A stretch of 63,562 nucleotides of DNA from Pseudarthrobacter sp. fls2-241-R2A-127 (GCF_030209355.1 NZ_JARVSF010000031.1:1-63562); one strand, 5' to 3'; positions 48,516 through 58,245 are shown, counted from the first letter of the stretch. The notes: generated by a model not told the origin, from the letters alone. Numbers and translations are program-made.

Positions 48516-49949
48516 ATGACGCAGAGCCAGTCAAGGCCCCGGACCCCGGCCAGCTGGCACCCCCCAGCGCAGGAGCGGGAGGGCCTCTGGATCTTCACGC
48601 GGCTTCGCGACTTCATCGACGACATCGCCAACACCTCCCCCGCCCGGCTTGCCCTGACTGCGTTCGCCTCCGTCTGCGTGGTTTTCACATTCCTGCTCTC
48701 CCTGCCCGTGGCTTCGGCCGACGGAACCGCCACCCCCATCCACGAGGCCCTGTTCACCGCAGTCTCGGCCGTGTGCGTGACGGGACTGACGGTGGTGTCC
48801 ACGGCGGTGCACTGGTCCTTTTTCGGCCAGCTGGTGATCCTGGTGGGCATCTTCATCGGCGGCTTGGGCACCCTGACGCTGGCCTCGCTGCTGGCACTGA
48901 TGGTGAGCAAGCGGCTGGGAGTCCGCGGGAAGATCATTGCGGCGGAATCCATGAACAACGCCGGCCGCCTCGGTGAGGTGGGCACCCTGCTCCGGATCGT
49001 CATCACCACCTCCGTGGTCATCGAGGGCGTCCTGGCCCTGGCCCTCGTTCCCCGGTTCCTGACCCTCGGGGAGCCCTTCTGGCAGTCGGTGTGGCACGGC
49101 ATCTTCTATGCCATTTCCTCGTTCAACAACGCCGGTTTCACCCCGCACTCGGACGGCATCGTGCCCTACGAGACGGACCTGTGGATCCTCATCCCCCTGA
49201 TGGTGGGGGTGTTCCTGGGCAGCCTTGGCTTCCCCGTGGTGATGGTCCTCCAGCAGAACGGCCTGAACTGGAAAAAGTGGAACCTGCACACCAAGCTCAC
49301 CATCCAGGTATCGCTGATCCTCCTGGTGGCCGGGGCGTTCCTGTGGGCGCTCATGGAGTGGGACAACGTCCGGACCATCGGCACCATGGGCGTGGGCGAC
49401 AAGATCACCCACGCGCTGTTCGCCTCCGTGATGACGCGGTCCGGCGGGTTCAACCTGGTGGATCAGAACCAGATGGATTCGACCACCATGCTGCTGACGG
49501 ACGCCCTGATGTTCGCCGGCGGCGGCTCCGCGTCCACGGCGGGCGGCATCAAGGTCACCACCATCGCCGTGATGTTCCTGGCCATCGTCGCCGAGGCCCG
49601 CGGTGACGCGGATGTCAAGGTCTACGGCAGGACCATCCCGCAAGGAAGCATGCGCGTGGCCATCTCCGTGATCGTCGCAGGCGCCACCCTGGTGTCCGTG
49701 TCCGCTTTCCTGCTGCTCCACATCAGTGGCCAGTCACTGGACCGGGTGCTGTTTGAAACCATTTCCGCGTTCGCCACGGTGGGCCTGAGCACCAACCTCA
49801 GCGCCGAGATGCCCCCTGCCGGTGTCTACGTCCTCACGGCCCTGATGTTCGCGGGCCGCGTGGGAACCGTTACCCTCGCAGCCGCCCTGGCCCTGCGCCA
49901 GCGCAGCCAGTTGTACCACTACCCCGAAGAGAGGCCCATCATTGGCTAG
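48516..49949 (+). CDS. TrkH/KtrB-type potassium transporter subunit
   Basis: A 477-residue integral membrane protein with repeated helix-loop-helix K+ pore units. Filter-like segments include TAVSAVCVTGLTVVST, SFNNAGFTPHSDG and MTRSGGFNLV, with SAFATVGLSTNLSA as the fourth. The ATG at 48516 is chosen with AGGA 11 bases upstream; a start at 48453 would lack a site. It overlaps the TrkA gene by 8 bases, forming a two-gene Ktr-like uptake system. Confidence 0.92.
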   Translation: MTQSQSRPRTPASWHPPAQEREGLWIFTRLRDFIDDIANTSPARLALTAFASVCVVFTFLLSLPVASADGTATPIHEALFTAVSAVCVTGLTVVSTAVHWSFFGQLVILVGIFIGGLGTLTLASLLALMVSKRLGVRGKIIAAESMNNAGRLGEVGTLLRIVITTSVVIEGVLALALVPRFLTLGEPFWQSVWHGIFYAISSFNNAGFTPHSDGIVPYETDLWILIPLMVGVFLGSLGFPVVMVLQQNGLNWKKWNLHTKLTIQVSLILLVAGAFLWALMEWDNVRTIGTMGVGDKITHALFASVMTRSGGFNLVDQNQMDSTTMLLTDALMFAGGGSASTAGGIKVTTIAVMFLAIVAEARGDADVKVYGRTIPQGSMRVAISVIVAGATLVSVSAFLLLHISGQSLDRVLFETISAFATVGLSTNLSAEMPPAGVYVLTALMFAGRVGTVTLAAALALRQRSQLYHYPEERPIIG

Positions 49950-50628
49950 TTCCACAGACGCCCCCCGGCGCCCTGCCCACAATGCCCCGGTGCTGGTGAT
50001 CGGGCTGGGCCGCTTCGGATCATCCACCGCAGAGCAGCTGGTCAAACAGGGCCGGGAAGTGCTCGCGATTGAACGCGACCGGAACCTGGTGCAGAAGTGG
50101 GCGCCGCTCCTGACCCACGTGGTGGAGGCTGACGCCACCAACATCGACGCCCTGCGCCAGCTCGGCGCGCAGGAGTTCAGTTCCGCCGTGGTGGGCGTGG
50201 GTACGTCCATCGAGTCCTCCGTGCTGATCACCGTCAACCTGGTGGACCTGGGCATCGAACACCTTTGGGTCAAGGCCATTACCCCCTCACACGGCAAGAT
50301 CCTGACGCGGATCGGGGCCAACCACGTCATCTACCCGGAGGCCGACGCGGGCGTCCGCGCGGCGCACCTGGTGTCGGGCCGGATGCTGGACTTCATCGAG
50401 TTCGACGACGACTTCGCCATTGTGAAGATGTACCCTCCGCGCGAGACCGTGGGGTTCACGCTGGACGAGTCGAAGGTCCGGTCCAAGTACGGCGTGACCA
50501 TCGTGGGCGTGAAGTCCCCGGGCGAGGACTTCACCTACGCCCGGCCCGAGACCAAGGTGTCCTCGCGGGACATGCTCATAGTCTCCGGGCACGTGGACCT
50601 GCTGGAACGGTTTGCCGCCCGGCCCTAG
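49942..50628 (+). CDS. TrkA/KtrA-type potassium uptake regulatory subunit
   Basis: A 228-residue cytoplasmic RCK protein. The N-terminal RCK_N Rossmann domain has VLVIGLGRFGSSTAEQL and an acidic ribose-binding residue in LAIERD; the C-terminal RCK_C domain contains VGVKSPGEDFTYARPET. It gates the TrkH/KtrB partner encoded just upstream. The start appears to be TTG at 49942, inside the end of the partner gene, with GAGG about 8 bases upstream. Its 3' end overlaps the converging proC by four bases. Confidence 0.92.
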   Translation: MASSTDAPRRPAHNAPVLVIGLGRFGSSTAEQLVKQGREVLAIERDRNLVQKWAPLLTHVVEADATNIDALRQLGAQEFSSAVVGVGTSIESSVLITVNLVDLGIEHLWVKAITPSHGKILTRIGANHVIYPEADAGVRAAHLVSGRMLDFIEFDDDFAIVKMYPPRETVGFTLDESKVRSKYGVTIVGVKSPGEDFTYARPETKVSSRDMLIVSGHVDLLERFAARP

Positions 50629-51458
50629 CCGAGTTGCTTGGTGATCTCCGCTGCCCGGTCGGCTGCCGCCTTGGCGCCGGCGGCGATGATGGCCGGGATG
50701 CCCTGTTCGTCGAACGTGGCGATGGCCCGCTCCGTGGTGCCGTTGGGGCTGGTGACCGCTTTGCGCAGCGCGGAAGGGTCCGCCCCTGGTTCGGCGAGCA
50801 TGAAGCCTGCCCCGGCCACCGTTTCGCGTGCCAGGAGCAGGGACAGCTCGCGGTCCAGTCCCAGCTCCTCCCCCGCGGAGGCCATGGCCTCCGCCAGGTA
50901 GAAAGCGTAAGCCGGGCCCGAGCCACTGATGGCTGACAGTGCATCCACCTGCTCCTCCGGCACTTCCACAACGGTCCCGGCACCTTGCAGGATGTCCTTG
51001 ACCTTCCCAAGCTGCTCGGCCGTGCAGTGGCTGCCGGGCGAGACGGACACGACGCCGCGGCCCAGCTTGGCCGGTGTGTTGGGCATGGTCCGGATGACCG
51101 GCTGGCCGGCGGGGAGCGCGGCTTCCAGCTGGGCGATGGACACTGCCGCGGCGACGCTGACCACCACAGTTTCCGGCGAAAGGGCCGGGCTGATTTCCCG
51201 GGCCAGGTCCGAGATTCCCACCGGCTTGACGCCAAGGATGACGACGGCGGATCCCTTGGTGGCCTGTTTGTTGTTGTCCGGTTCTTCCTCGCCGGCGATC
51301 GCGGTAATACCGGGGTACCGCTCCGCGAGTTCCGAGGCGCGCTCCGCACGGCGGACGGTGGCCACCACATCACCCGGGTCCGTGCCGGCCTCCAGCAGCC
51401 CGCCAAGAATGGCCTCGTTCATGGATCCACAGCCAAGGAATGCAATTCGGTTGCTCAT
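50625..51458 (-). CDS. proC: Pyrroline-5-carboxylate reductase
   Basis: A 277-residue NAD(P)H-dependent enzyme making L-proline from 1-pyrroline-5-carboxylate. Dinucleotide motif FLGCGSMNEAILGGLLEAG at the N-terminus, RTMPNTPAKLGRGV mid-protein, and the substrate signature AISGSGPAYAFYLAEAM. The ATG at 51458 directly follows GGAGGC, a very short spacing; an upstream in-frame ATG at 51485 would add nine residues not typical for the family. Confidence 0.95.
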   Translation of the reverse strand: MSNRIAFLGCGSMNEAILGGLLEAGTDPGDVVATVRRAERASELAERYPGITAIAGEEEPDNNKQATKGSAVVILGVKPVGISDLAREISPALSPETVVVSVAAAVSIAQLEAALPAGQPVIRTMPNTPAKLGRGVVSVSPGSHCTAEQLGKVKDILQGAGTVVEVPEEQVDALSAISGSGPAYAFYLAEAMASAGEELGLDRELSLLLARETVAGAGFMLAEPGADPSALRKAVTSPNGTTERAIATFDEQGIPAIIAAGAKAAADRAAEITKQLG

Positions 51459-51572
51459 GCCTCCATCATTGCAGTTCGCACGCATTCACAGGCAACTCCC
51501 ATGTTCAGCGCAGGCAGCGCACAACTTGGGCTCCTAACGTAGTTATTACCTCATTGAGGGTGCGAGTGATGC

Positions 51573-51654
51573 GGCAGGCATGGGGATGCCTGCCAGGGCA
51601 CCGGTGGTTCGGCAACAGGTTTTCCCCCATTTTCCTGATTGCCGGCCCCGGTGC
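51573..51654. ncRNA. Candidate structured RNA between proC and ppx/gppA
   Basis: The 275-base gap 51459-51733 has no convincing gene but contains two strong stems. One is a perfect 9-bp hairpin with a four-base loop (51573-51581 / 51586-51594, loop GGGG on the plus strand). The second is an extended stem: outer arms 51598-51604 / 51648-51654 (7 bp) and inner arms 51610-51619 / 51634-51644 (10 bp, one bulge) with a 14-base loop holding CCCCC. The two loops are complementary, allowing a kissing interaction. The strand is undetermined. Confidence 0.4.
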
Positions 51655-51733
51655 TTCCGCTTTTAAGCGCCGCGCAACCCGAGGCACTGCCTGGCACGGC
51701 GGAACTGTTGTTTCCCGGCTGGCGGCATGGTTC

Positions 51734-52726
51734 CTAGATGGCAGCTTCGACCGGGTATGACGCGGCCACCACGTGGGGCGCCGGATCCAGCGGCCCGGCG
51801 AAGACCAGCTGGTCCAGGCGGCGCAGGATGAGGCCTTCACGCAGGGCCCAGGGGCAGATGCGCAGCTTCTTGAACTTGAACATTTCCAGGGCAGCCTCGG
51901 CCACCAGCGCGCCGGCGAGGAGCTGGTGCGCCCGCGCTTCGGAGACGCCGGGAAGATGCAGCCTGTCCTCCGAGCTCATGGCCGAGATCCGCTGGGTCCA
52001 GATGCCGAGGTCGGAGGCATGCAGTTCACGCTTGACGTACGGGCCTTCGGCGCTGGGCGCGGCCCCTGCGATCCGTGCCAGGGAGCGGAAGGTCTTGGAG
52101 GTCCCCGCCACCACGTTGGCCCGGCCCAGGCCGTCAAATTCCCGCACAGCAGGTTTGAGGGTGGCCCTGATGTAGCGCCGGAGTTCCTTGACGCTTTTGG
52201 CCGACGGCGGGTCCTCAGGAAACCAGTCCCGCGTGAGCCTGCTGGCACCCAGCGGCACGGACGTGGCCACCTCCGGAAGTTCATCCTGGCCGAAAGCCAT
52301 TTCGAAGGAGCCGCCGCCGATGTCCAGGTTCAGGATGGGGCCGGCACCCCACCCGTGCCAGCGCCGCACCGCGAAGAACGTCATGGAGGCTTCTTCACTC
52401 CCGGTGAGTTCCTGGAGCGTCACCGTGGTCTCGTGCTTGACCCGGGCCAGCACGGCGGGGCCGTTGGTGGCCTCACGGATAGCCGAGGTACAAAACGCCA
52501 GCAGGTCTTCGGCCTTGTGCCGGGCGGCGAATTCCCACGCTTCCAGTACGAAATCGATCAGCTCGTGCTGGCCTTCGTCACTGATGCTGCCGTCCGGTTC
52601 GAGGTATTGGACCAAGGATAGGGGCCGCTTGTGGGACGCAAACGGGACCGGCTGCGCACCGGGGTGGGCGTCCACCAGGAGCAGGTGGACAGTATTGGAC
52701 CCGATGTCGAGGACGCCTAGACGCAT
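51734..52726 (-). CDS. Ppx/GppA family phosphatase
   Basis: A 330-residue ASKHA-fold phosphatase acting on polyphosphate or guanosine pentaphosphate. N-terminal phosphate loop LDIGSNTVHLLLVD and second loop LNLDIGGGSFEMAFG are diagnostic. It has the short form without the C-terminal HD domain. The ATG at 52726 follows GAGGAA with 10-base spacing, 7 bases after the SseB-like gene, so the two probably share a transcript. Whether it is exopolyphosphatase or GppA-like cannot be decided from sequence. Confidence 0.9.
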   Translation of the reverse strand: MRLGVLDIGSNTVHLLLVDAHPGAQPVPFASHKRPLSLVQYLEPDGSISDEGQHELIDFVLEAWEFAARHKAEDLLAFCTSAIREATNGPAVLARVKHETTVTLQELTGSEEASMTFFAVRRWHGWGAGPILNLDIGGGSFEMAFGQDELPEVATSVPLGASRLTRDWFPEDPPSAKSVKELRRYIRATLKPAVREFDGLGRANVVAGTSKTFRSLARIAGAAPSAEGPYVKRELHASDLGIWTQRISAMSSEDRLHLPGVSEARAHQLLAGALVAEAALEMFKFKKLRICPWALREGLILRRLDQLVFAGPLDPAPHVVAASYPVEAAI

Positions 52727-52733
52727 GGAGACA

Positions 52734-53153
52734 TTATTCCTCGTCGGCGCGCTTGAAGTCGCGCCGGATGTTCGCAACGCCTTCCGGATCGATTTCGAAC
52801 CCATAGGCGGCACCGGGGTTGATCACCATGCCCAGTTCGTCGCCGATGTTGGCAATGATGGCCGCGCCCTGGGTGCCCAGCACGTTGGGTGCGGCTTCCA
52901 GGTACTGCTGGTCCACCCGGGTGGGGTGCGAGAAAACGGCGAGGACGGGGCGGCCGTCGGCGTTGGCAAGGACCAGCGGCTCAACCTGGGAATCCACGCC
53001 CTCCACCGTGTCCGAGCTGATGATGTAGACCTCGCTGTTCAGGAAGGACAGGATGACGTCCACAGGATTGGCGTCTTCCTGCCCGCCGGTGGCGAGCTTC
53101 TCCTCGAGGTCGTTGAGCGGCTGGAGATCCGTGTGCGCGGGCTGTTCAGTCAT
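52734..53153 (-). CDS. SseB-family protein
   Basis: A 139-residue acidic soluble protein. Recognisable parts are FLNSEVYIISSDTVEG, ADGRPVLAVFSHPTRVD and GAAIIANIGDELGMVINPG, which fit the SseB N-terminal domain found in many actinobacterial proteins of unknown function. There is no signal peptide. It lies 52 bases after topA ends and 7 bases before the Ppx/GppA gene on the same strand. I cannot assign a function. Confidence 0.8.
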   Translation of the reverse strand: MTEQPAHTDLQPLNDLEEKLATGGQEDANPVDVILSFLNSEVYIISSDTVEGVDSQVEPLVLANADGRPVLAVFSHPTRVDQQYLEAAPNVLGTQGAAIIANIGDELGMVINPGAAYGFEIDPEGVANIRRDFKRADEE

Positions 53154-53205
53154 ACCGTCTACCCGATCACGATCCGGTGGCCGGCGCAAACGCGCCGGCC
53201 AGCCG

Positions 53206-55932
53206 CTACTTCTTGGCCGTTGCCTTCTTCTTCGCGGGTGCCTTGCGGGTGGCCGTCCGCTTGACGGGGCCCTTGGCGCGTTTCTCGGCCAGCAATTCCA
53301 CGGCCTGTTCCCGGGTGAGTTCCTCCAGGGAGGTGGCACGCGGAACCGTGATGTTGGTGATGCCGTCCGTGATGTACGGGCCGAACCGGCCTTCCTTCAC
53401 CACGATGTTCTTCTCCGACACCGGGTCCGGACCAAACTCGGCCAGCGGGGGCACCGCGGCACGGGCGCCGCGCTGCTTGGGCTGGGAGTAGATCTCCAGC
53501 GCCTGTTCCAGGGTGATGGTGAAGATTTCCTCTTCGGATCCGATCGAACGGGAATCCGTGCCCTTCTTCAAGTACGGACCGAACCGGCCGTTCTGGACCG
53601 TGATGAGGTTGCCCTCGGCGTCCTCGCCCAGGGCGCGCGGCAGGCTCATTAGCTGCAGGGCCTCGTCCAGGGTGACGGATTCCACGGTCATGGACTTGAA
53701 CAGCGAACCCGTGCGCGGCTTGGCCTTGACCGGCTTCTTGGCAGGCTTGGGCTTGCCGTTCTTGTAGTACTCCACCGGCTGCTTGGCCAGTTCTTCGTCG
53801 GTCATCTCCGGAATGATCTCGGTGACGTAGGCGCCGTAGCGGCCGTTCTTGGCCACGACGGTGTGTCCCGTGTGCGGATCGGCGCCGAGCACGCGTTCCT
53901 CCGGTGCCGCCGTCTCCATCAGCTCAATGGCTTTGGCCGCGGTCAGTTCGTCCGGCGCCAGGTCCTCGGGGACATTGGCGCGGGCCGACTCCACGATCTC
54001 GCCTGTCTTGGGATCAACGACGGCGGCCGAACTTTCCAGGTACGGGCCGAACTTGCCCACCCGCAAGGTGATGTCGTCGGTGATGGGGATGGAGTTGATC
54101 TCACGGGCGTCGATCTCGCCCAGGTTGTTGACGATGCTCAACAGCCCGGGGTCGGAGTCCTCGCCGAAGTAGAAGTGCCGGAGCCAGGATGCGCCCGCCT
54201 CCTGGCCGTTGGCGATCTTGTCCAGGTCGCCTTCCATGTCGGCCGTGAATTCGTAGTCCACGTAGTCGCTGAAGTGCTGCTCCAGCAGCCGGATCACCGA
54301 GAACGCGATCCAGCTGGGCACCAGGGCAGAGCCCTGCTTCCGGACGTAGCCGCGGTCCTGGATGGTGGAGATCGTGGACGCGTACGTGGACGGCCGGCCG
54401 ATGCCCTTCTTTTCCAGTTCGGCGGTCAGGGACGCTTCCGTGTAGCGCGGCGGCGGCGAGGTTTCGTGGCCTACTGCCTGGATCTCCGAGGCGGTGAGGG
54501 AATCGTCCTTGGCCACGTTCGGGAGCCGGCGGGCTTCGTCGGACTCGTCGTCACCTCGCGTCTCATCTTTACCTTCCTCGTAGGCGGCCAGGAAGCCAGG
54601 GAAGGTGATGACGGTGCCGGAAGCGGAGAACTCTGCATCCCGCCCGTCGGTGGCGACGGCACCCAGGCGAATGGTCGCCGTCGAACCTTTGGCGTCGCCC
54701 ATCTGGGACGCCACGGTGCGCTTCCAAATGAGTTCATACAGGCGGAACTCGTCCCCGGAGAGCTGCTTGGCAACCTGGGCCGGCGTGCGGAAAGAGTCTC
54801 CGGCGGGGCGGATGGCCTCGTGCGCTTCCTGCGCGTTGGCGGCCTTGTTGGAGTACACGCGCGGGGACTGCGGAATGTATTCCGGTCCGTAGAGCTCCGA
54901 GGCCTGCCGGCGCGCGGCGGTGACGGCTTCGTCGCTGAGCGCCGAAGAGTCCGTACGCATATAGGTGATGTAGCCGTTTTCGTAGAGCCGCTGGGCCACC
55001 TGCATGGTGCTCTTGGAGGAGAAGCGCAGCTTGCGGCCGGCCTCCTGCTGGAGCGTGGAGGTGGTGAACGGCGCGGCCGGGCGGCGGGTGTACGGCTTGG
55101 TGTCCACCGAGCGGACCCGGAAGTCCGCATTCTGGAGCCCGGCGGCCAGGGACGTTGCCAACTCTTCATTGAGGTGGGCCACGTTCTTGGCGGTGAGTTC
55201 GCCGTTGTCATTGAAGTCGCGGCCACTGGCCACCTTGGCGCCGTCAACCGCGGCGAGCTTGGCCTTGAACGAGCCGGAGTCCGCGCCGAACTGGCCGGTC
55301 AGGTCCCAGTAAGAGGCAGCCTTGAAGGCCATGCGTTCACGTTCGCGGTCCACCACCATGCGGGTGACCACGGACTGCACGCGGCCGGCGGACAGGCCGC
55401 GTGCCACCTTGCGCCACAGCACCGGGGAAATTTCGTAGCCATAGAGACGGTCCAGCACACGGCGGGTTTCCTGCGCATCCACCAGGTCTTGGTCCACATC
55501 GCGCAGGTTGCCCATGGCACGCTGGATCGCTTCCTTGGTGATTTCGCCGAACGTCATCCGGTAGACCGGGACCTTGGGCTTGAGCACTTCCAGCAGGTGC
55601 CACGCGATGGCTTCGCCTTCGCGGTCCCCATCGGTTGCGAGATAGAGTTCGTCGGCGTCCTTGAGCGCGGCCTTGAGCTCAGTCACCTTTTTCTTCTTGT
55701 CCGGGGACACCACGTAGTAGGGCTTGAAGTCGTGGTCGATATCGACGGCGAACTTGCCCACCGATGTCTTCTTCAGCTCGGCGGGGAGCTCGGACGGTTG
55801 CGGCAGGTCGCGGATGTGACCGATGGAGGCCTCTACGATGAAGCCCTCGCCGAGGTACTTGGCGATGGTCTTGCTCTTGGCCGGAGACTCCACAATCACG
55901 AGTTTCTTGCCGGTTTTGGCCTTGCTTGGCAC
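53206..55932 (-). CDS. topA: DNA topoisomerase I
   Basis: A 908-residue type IA topoisomerase that relaxes negative supercoils. The Toprim domain starts KKLVIVESPAKSKTIAKYLG and has YLATDGDREGEAIAWH; the catalytic tyrosine lies in ITYMRTDSSALSDE. As in other actinobacteria the C-terminus lacks zinc fingers and instead has four repeats containing GKFGPY, GRYGAY, GRFGPY and GRFGPY, then a Lys/Ala-rich tail (KAPAKKKATAKK). The GTG at 55932 has TAGGAG 4 bases upstream; an in-frame start at 55974 adds a non-conserved stretch. Confidence 0.97.
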   Translation of the reverse strand: MPSKAKTGKKLVIVESPAKSKTIAKYLGEGFIVEASIGHIRDLPQPSELPAELKKTSVGKFAVDIDHDFKPYYVVSPDKKKKVTELKAALKDADELYLATDGDREGEAIAWHLLEVLKPKVPVYRMTFGEITKEAIQRAMGNLRDVDQDLVDAQETRRVLDRLYGYEISPVLWRKVARGLSAGRVQSVVTRMVVDRERERMAFKAASYWDLTGQFGADSGSFKAKLAAVDGAKVASGRDFNDNGELTAKNVAHLNEELATSLAAGLQNADFRVRSVDTKPYTRRPAAPFTTSTLQQEAGRKLRFSSKSTMQVAQRLYENGYITYMRTDSSALSDEAVTAARRQASELYGPEYIPQSPRVYSNKAANAQEAHEAIRPAGDSFRTPAQVAKQLSGDEFRLYELIWKRTVASQMGDAKGSTATIRLGAVATDGRDAEFSASGTVITFPGFLAAYEEGKDETRGDDESDEARRLPNVAKDDSLTASEIQAVGHETSPPPRYTEASLTAELEKKGIGRPSTYASTISTIQDRGYVRKQGSALVPSWIAFSVIRLLEQHFSDYVDYEFTADMEGDLDKIANGQEAGASWLRHFYFGEDSDPGLLSIVNNLGEIDAREINSIPITDDITLRVGKFGPYLESSAAVVDPKTGEIVESARANVPEDLAPDELTAAKAIELMETAAPEERVLGADPHTGHTVVAKNGRYGAYVTEIIPEMTDEELAKQPVEYYKNGKPKPAKKPVKAKPRTGSLFKSMTVESVTLDEALQLMSLPRALGEDAEGNLITVQNGRFGPYLKKGTDSRSIGSEEEIFTITLEQALEIYSQPKQRGARAAVPPLAEFGPDPVSEKNIVVKEGRFGPYITDGITNITVPRATSLEELTREQAVELLAEKRAKGPVKRTATRKAPAKKKATAKK

Positions 55933-56044
55933 GGTGCTCCTACAGAAAAAGGTTGCTGGGGCAGATGAGCCCATGTTCGCCTAGTTCACCATATTTTGGG
56001 GAATCGTGCGCATTCATGTGGAAAAGACGGGGGCATAAGGGGGC

Positions 56045-57682
56045 TTACTGTTCGGCCGGAAACGCGGCCGGAATAAGGAACCCGTCCCGCACCAGGTTGG
56101 CCACATCGGCAAGCAGCGAGCGCTGGAATGTCCCGGCCTCCCCTCCCAGGAGGGCCTCCAACGCGGCGGCGATCTGCCCGGCGGCCAGGTCGCCGTCGCA
56201 CGCGGACACAAACCCGGCCAGCTCTGTGCTCATCAGGTTGGTGCGGCGCAGGCCGGCACCCTGCCGGAGCAGGATCACGCCGGGGTGTTCGGCGCCGGGG
56301 CGCTGGTGGCGCTCCTCCGTGACGTCGTCGGCCACTAGCAGGTGCGTGCCGGCGAGGTCGTGCCCGGCCAGCCAGTCGCTGCGTTCGACGGCGGCACCCA
56401 GGTGGGGCCCAATGGGCTGTTCGATGGGGTAGGTGATTTCCTCGAAGCGGCTGATGGTTTCCTGCCCGTCCGCAGCGGGGCGCCGCAGCCAGACCATGCC
56501 GAAGCCGATCCCCGTGACGTTCCGTGACCCGAAATCCGCAAGGTAGGCGGCGTAGGCGTCCCGGTAATGGTGCCGGTCCCGGGATTCGGAGGCGTCCTGC
56601 AGCCAGGTTTCGGCATATTGTTCCGGGCTGACCTGCTCGCGCTGGATGAACCAGGCGTCCGTGCCCTGCCGCACCCACGACTTCGGCCGCTCGTCCCAGC
56701 TGCTGCCGGCGGCGATTTCCCAGTTGCCCAGCATCTGGGCCCACCCGCCGGGCGCCAGGACACCGGGAAGGTCCGCCACCAGCGCGGCCACGATTCCGTC
56801 GCCCGGCAGTCCGCCGTCGCGGTAGGTGAACTGGTCCGCCGCATCCTCGCCGGCCGTGCGCGGGGTAATCACGAACGGCGGGTTGGACACCACCAGGCCG
56901 AACTCCTCCCCCGCTACCGGTTCCAGGAGCGATCCCAGGCGCAGGCTGACCCGGTCCTCAAGGCGTCCCGGGTCCACGGAGAGCGCTTCGGCGTTGAGCA
57001 GGATGTTGAACCGGGCATAGGCCAGGGCGCGTTCGGAGATGTCGGTGGCGGTCACATGCTGGCAGTGGTGCAGCAGGTGGAAGGCCTGGATGCCGCAGCC
57101 GGTGCCCAGGTCCAGGGCGCGTTCGGTGTGGCGGCGGATGGTGGTCTGCACCAGAGTGGTGGACGCCTGGCCGATGCCCAGGACGTGATCGTGCCGCAGG
57201 ACCCCGGACTGCTGGTGGGCGGCGAGGTCGCTGGCCACCCAGAGTTCGGCGCCGCCGCTGCCGTCGGGGTTGGCGTCCCAGCCGTAGGGGCGCAGGTCGG
57301 CCTTGGCCGTGAGGAGGGACGTGCCGGGGACGGGCTGCACCAGCCCCAACTCCAGGAGCCCTTCCACGCCAATGCCCGGCAGCGCGGCGTCGAGCGTTCC
57401 TTGTTCCTGCGGCTCAGCCAGGAGCCACAGCCGGACGACGGCGGCAAGGGGCGCCGCGGCTTCGCTGCGCTGCACGGCCTGCCCGGTTGCCAGCATCGCG
57501 GGAATGATCTGGTCCCGGTTGAGCGCAGCCGAAGCCGTGGGCCCCAGGAGCCGGGCGACGCCGTCGAGCGTGTAGTCGATCCCGCGCAGGTCCGCGGCGA
57601 GCGCGGCCAGCAACCCTGGCCGGTCGCTGCGGGGTGCATCGGGAGTGTTGCCGGCGGTGAACTCGTATGGGGATCTAGGCAC
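56045..57682 (-). CDS. DUF7059-type methyltransferase
   Basis: A 545-residue protein. An N-terminal domain of about 170 residues (DUF7059-like, with RGIDYTLDGVARLLGPTA) precedes a SAM-dependent methyltransferase core with LDLGTGCGIQAFHLLHHC and the NPPF motif in LVVSNPPFVITPRT. The NPPF motif suggests methylation of an amide or exocyclic amino nitrogen, as in PrmC or RNA N6/N2 methyltransferases; the substrate is unknown. The GTG at 57682 has TAAACT exactly 6 bases upstream, a leaderless signal, and diverges from a lipoprotein gene 43 bases away. Confidence 0.85.
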   Translation of the reverse strand: MPRSPYEFTAGNTPDAPRSDRPGLLAALAADLRGIDYTLDGVARLLGPTASAALNRDQIIPAMLATGQAVQRSEAAAPLAAVVRLWLLAEPQEQGTLDAALPGIGVEGLLELGLVQPVPGTSLLTAKADLRPYGWDANPDGSGGAELWVASDLAAHQQSGVLRHDHVLGIGQASTTLVQTTIRRHTERALDLGTGCGIQAFHLLHHCQHVTATDISERALAYARFNILLNAEALSVDPGRLEDRVSLRLGSLLEPVAGEEFGLVVSNPPFVITPRTAGEDAADQFTYRDGGLPGDGIVAALVADLPGVLAPGGWAQMLGNWEIAAGSSWDERPKSWVRQGTDAWFIQREQVSPEQYAETWLQDASESRDRHHYRDAYAAYLADFGSRNVTGIGFGMVWLRRPAADGQETISRFEEITYPIEQPIGPHLGAAVERSDWLAGHDLAGTHLLVADDVTEERHQRPGAEHPGVILLRQGAGLRRTNLMSTELAGFVSACDGDLAAGQIAAALEALLGGEAGTFQRSLLADVANLVRDGFLIPAAFPAEQ

Positions 57683-57725
57683 CGCCCAAGTTTAGTCCGG
57701 CGGGGCTGCGGGGTACGGTGGAACC

Positions 57726-58196
57726 ATGCCTTCCCGCCTGTCCTTCCTTCCGCGCGCCCGCACCACCGGGGTACGCCGTTCGCTGCCGGCGGTCCTCGTT
57801 GCCGCGGCCCTTGGCCTCGCCGTCGCAGGGTGTTCGCCCGCAGGCTCGGTGGAGTCTGCGGACGTTCCGCAGTGGCGGGCCACGGCGCTCCCCACGGCGC
57901 CGGCGGGCGTGGTGCTTCAGGATTCTGGAAAGATCCTCAACCGGGACCACCTCGTGCAGGAAGCGGCGTCCGTGCCTGCCGGGAGCTACGTGCTCACGGC
58001 AGTGTGCGCAGGCACCGGCAAGGCGTTCTTCGCGGTAACGCTGGACGGCAAGGCGGTCACCGAAGCCGGTGCGGCCTGCAACGGCCGTGCCGAGACCACC
58101 AGGATCAACCTGCCCGCCGGCGGGCGGGTCCAAATCAGCAGCTCCAGCGTGGACGCCCCGCTGCTCTACGCCTACAGCCTGGCACCGGCGCAATAA
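57726..58196 (+). CDS. Small secreted lipoprotein
   Basis: A 156-residue lipoprotein with a twin-Arg-containing basic start, hydrophobic core SLPAVLVAAALGLAVAGC and lipobox VAGC. The mature domain is short and probably all-beta (GSYVLTAVCAGTGKAFFAVT, a disulphide pair likely from its cysteines). Function unknown. TACGGT lies 6 nt before the ATG with no ribosome binding site. The next gene encodes a similar protein, so the pair looks like a tandem duplication. Confidence 0.8.
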   Translation: MPSRLSFLPRARTTGVRRSLPAVLVAAALGLAVAGCSPAGSVESADVPQWRATALPTAPAGVVLQDSGKILNRDHLVQEAASVPAGSYVLTAVCAGTGKAFFAVTLDGKAVTEAGAACNGRAETTRINLPAGGRVQISSSSVDAPLLYAYSLAPAQ

Positions 58197-58245
58197 CGCG
58201 GTTCCGGCTATGGCCCGCCGCCTGTCGCGGGCATACAGTCGGACT

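Noticed and set aside
51573..51654. Possible actinobacterial 6C RNA because of C-rich loops
   Set aside because: The 6C motif needs C-rich loops in both hairpins on the same strand; here one loop is G-rich when the other is C-rich.
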